6,179 nt of DNA from Syntrophomonadaceae bacterium (GTDB taxonomy: Bacteria; Bacillota; Dethiobacteria; DTU022): positions 1 through 6,179 of the forward strand of contig PWSG01000193.1 in the NCBI GenBank assembly GCA_003564055.1. Reading direction: 5' to 3'. The number at the start of each line of letters is the position of its first letter. The stretch's first letter is position 1. The translations under genes were made by a program, and so were the position numbers. Under the pieces are notes generated by a model. That model was not told the origin of the DNA, ran no database searches, and worked only from the letters and a program-made list of their open reading frames with translations. This document shows, piece by piece, positions 4,815-6,179 of the stretch.

Positions 4815-6047
4815 ATGGCGCTTAATTACCGCTATCAGGCAAAAGACTGGCAGGGAAATAAAATAAGCGGCACCCTAATAGCTGCTAATGAAAATGAGGT
4901 CCTTTCCCGTATCCGCTCACGCGGCCTGATTCCCCTTGAAATTAAAAAACAGCGCTACATAAACCTGCCTGGCAAAGAAAATATCTTGCAGTATTTAGAG
5001 CTTCTTGGCCTAAAACAATACAGCAGCCGCGATTTAATGATCTTTTGCCGGCAGTTTTCAACTATGCTTAAAGCCGGTATTTCAGTTTTGCATGCCTTAA
5101 ATGTCCTCTCCGAGCAGATGGAAAACCGGGCTTTCAGGGCTAAACTTAAAGCTGCCTCCTCCACCCTGCAGGAAGGAAGCGACCTTGCAGGCGCACTTAA
5201 ATTGCAAAAAGACTTTTTCCCGCCCCTGCTGATCAACATGGTTGCCGCTGCCGAAGCAGGAGGCGTTTTAGATTCATTTATGGAAAGAATGGCCACACAC
5301 TATGAAAAACAGCATGACATGGAAGAAAAAATTCGCTCGGCCACAGCTTACCCGCTTTTCATAACCGCTGTGGCAGCAGTTGTAGTTGTGGTTATGATTA
5401 TCTTCGTTTTACCCCAGTTTGCGAACATCTTTAATTCAATGGGCATGGAAATGCCTCTTTTTAGCCGTATCCTTTTAACAGCAGGCGAAAAAGCAGCCTA
5501 TTACTGGTACTTCTTTATCCCCGCCATCATTTTGCTTTTAGGCGCTTTAAAGTGGTATGCAAAAACCCAAAGAGGCAGGCTCCGCGTTGATAACTTACGC
5601 TTGAAGCTGCCTCTTTACGGCAAAATATATTCTCAAAATGCTGCTGCCCGCTTTGCCCGCACCTTAGGTACGCTTTTGGCAGGAGGCGTTACCCTGCACC
5701 GCGCCCTCCAGCTGGCCGACAGTACCGTCGGCAACGCGGTAATATCAAAAACAATCAGCGAGCTAAGCGATGCTTTAAGCAGCGGCGATACTTTAGCTGC
5801 CCCGATGGCTGCGGGTAAATGTTTCCCGCCTCTTCTTACCGAAATGGTCAGGGTCGGGGAAGAAACAGGAACGCTTGACCAAACCCTTGAACGGGCCGCT
5901 AATTTTTATGAAAAAGAAGTCTCCTACACCGTCGAGCGGCTGGGAACAATTATAGAGCCTGTTTTGCTTTTAGCTGTCGGTCTTTTTATCGGCCTGCTCG
6001 TCTTCTCCATCCTCTCCCCCATGTACCGGGTCTTCGAGATGATCTGA
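4815..6047 (+). CDS. pilC: PilC/GspF inner-membrane platform protein
   Basis: A polytopic platform protein, 410 residues and full length for the family, that couples the cytoplasmic motor ATPase to pilin insertion. The N-terminal region starts YRYQAKDWQGNKISGTL and ends RGLIPLEI (36-43), as is typical. Two T2SSF domains follow (about 74-197 and 277-399), each with a matching repeat: FPPLLINMVAAAEAGGVLD (135-153) and FPPLLTEMVRVGEETGTLD (337-355). TM helices lie at about 176-200, 229-247 and 378-403. The start ATG has AGGGGG 11 bases upstream. It is the last gene of the operon, and its final 78 bases lie under a convergent reading frame. No motor ATPase accompanies it in the window. No intrinsic terminator is visible after the TGA stop. 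The gene could be called gspF on sequence alone; pilM, pilN and pilO beside it favour pilC. Confidence 0.97.
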   Translation: MALNYRYQAKDWQGNKISGTLIAANENEVLSRIRSRGLIPLEIKKQRYINLPGKENILQYLELLGLKQYSSRDLMIFCRQFSTMLKAGISVLHALNVLSEQMENRAFRAKLKAASSTLQEGSDLAGALKLQKDFFPPLLINMVAAAEAGGVLDSFMERMATHYEKQHDMEEKIRSATAYPLFITAVAAVVVVVMIIFVLPQFANIFNSMGMEMPLFSRILLTAGEKAAYYWYFFIPAIILLLGALKWYAKTQRGRLRVDNLRLKLPLYGKIYSQNAAARFARTLGTLLAGGVTLHRALQLADSTVGNAVISKTISELSDALSSGDTLAAPMAAGKCFPPLLTEMVRVGEETGTLDQTLERAANFYEKEVSYTVERLGTIIEPVLLLAVGLFIGLLVFSILSPMYRVFEMI

Positions 6048-6179
6048 TTGCTGGTTATCTTCTAAATACATAGCGTACTCTTCCGGATCGACTACATCGA
6101 CAACATGGTAGATATAAACCTCATCCTCTAAGAAAATGGTAGCTGGGAAAACCAGTTCTCCTTTAAAAGTATATGACCC
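5970..6179 (-). CDS. C-terminal part of an unrecognised convergent gene (5' end outside window)
   Basis: An open frame enters from the right edge and runs 69 codons to a TAA (5970-5972). The part clear of pilC, residues 1-44 of the visible piece, has a protein-like pattern: alternating hydrophobic strands (TFKGELVFPATIFL, EVYIYHVVDVV) and then DPEEYAMYLED. The last 25 residues lie opposite the pilC C-terminus and are strongly acidic, with 10 Asp or Glu. The frames are in exact antisense codon register, so the hydrophobic codons of the last PilC helix, with T in the middle, read here as codons with A in the middle. The acidity may therefore be a by-product of the overlap. I do not recognise the family. 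No signal or membrane segment is visible in this part. The + strand opposite residues 1-44 has early stops, which supports a minus-strand gene. Confidence 0.6.
   Translation of the reverse strand, partial: GSYTFKGELVFPATIFLEDEVYIYHVVDVVDPEEYAMYLEDNQQSDHLEDPVHGGEDGEDEQADKKTDS

Noticed and set aside
4955..5296. Minus-strand open frame of 113 codons inside pilC
   Set aside because: It lies opposite strongly conserved PilC sequence, has no ribosome-binding site or family pattern, and fits a shadow frame.

Overview
The window is one block of type IV pilus (T4P) assembly genes, all on the + strand. It is preceded by an AT-rich leader of about 300 bases and followed by the 3' end of a convergent gene. 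Strong purine-rich ribosome-binding sites (for example GGAGGAAG before the pilX-like gene and AAGGAG before the pilV-like gene), A+T-leaning codons, and PilO followed directly by PilC with no pilP or pilQ (the outer-membrane secretin arm) fit a monoderm Firmicute, probably of the Clostridia. That placement is inference; I cannot name a genus.

Layout. 1-300: no confident gene. It holds a minus-strand terminator-like hairpin (37-65), an 8-bp-arm inverted repeat (95-137), a minus-strand extended -10 element (105-113) and a weak 42-codon ORF (126-254). 301-1104: prepilin peptidase/N-methylase (pilD) with both zinc CxxC pairs and both catalytic aspartates. 1163-2506: three small prepilin-like proteins of PilV/GspI, PilW/GspJ and PilX/GspK type. 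Together they resemble the minor-pilin tip complex that primes pilus assembly. 2544-4793: pilM, pilN and pilO, the cytoplasmic actin-like protein and two bitopic membrane proteins of the alignment subcomplex. 4815-6047: pilC, the inner-membrane platform protein. 5970-6179, minus strand: the C-terminal end of an unrecognised gene that overlaps pilC tail to tail.

How they work together. PilD cleaves and methylates prepilins, the three minor pilins form an initiating tip, PilM-PilN-PilO link the cytoplasmic machine to the membrane platform, and PilC couples the motor ATPase to pilin polymerisation. No motor ATPase (pilB/pilT) and no obvious major pilin lie in the window, so the system must be completed elsewhere. 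Tight spacing (gaps of 2-58 bases, overlaps of 11-13) indicates one co-transcribed operon starting at pilD.

The pathway is ordinary. The points that deserve a second look are local: pilM appears to lack any canonical start codon although its phosphate-binding motif and a strong ribosome-binding site lie upstream of its first ATG; PilN lacks the usual INLLP PilM-binding motif; the pilC/convergent-gene overlap is in exact codon register; and the leader may encode a short minus-strand RNA.
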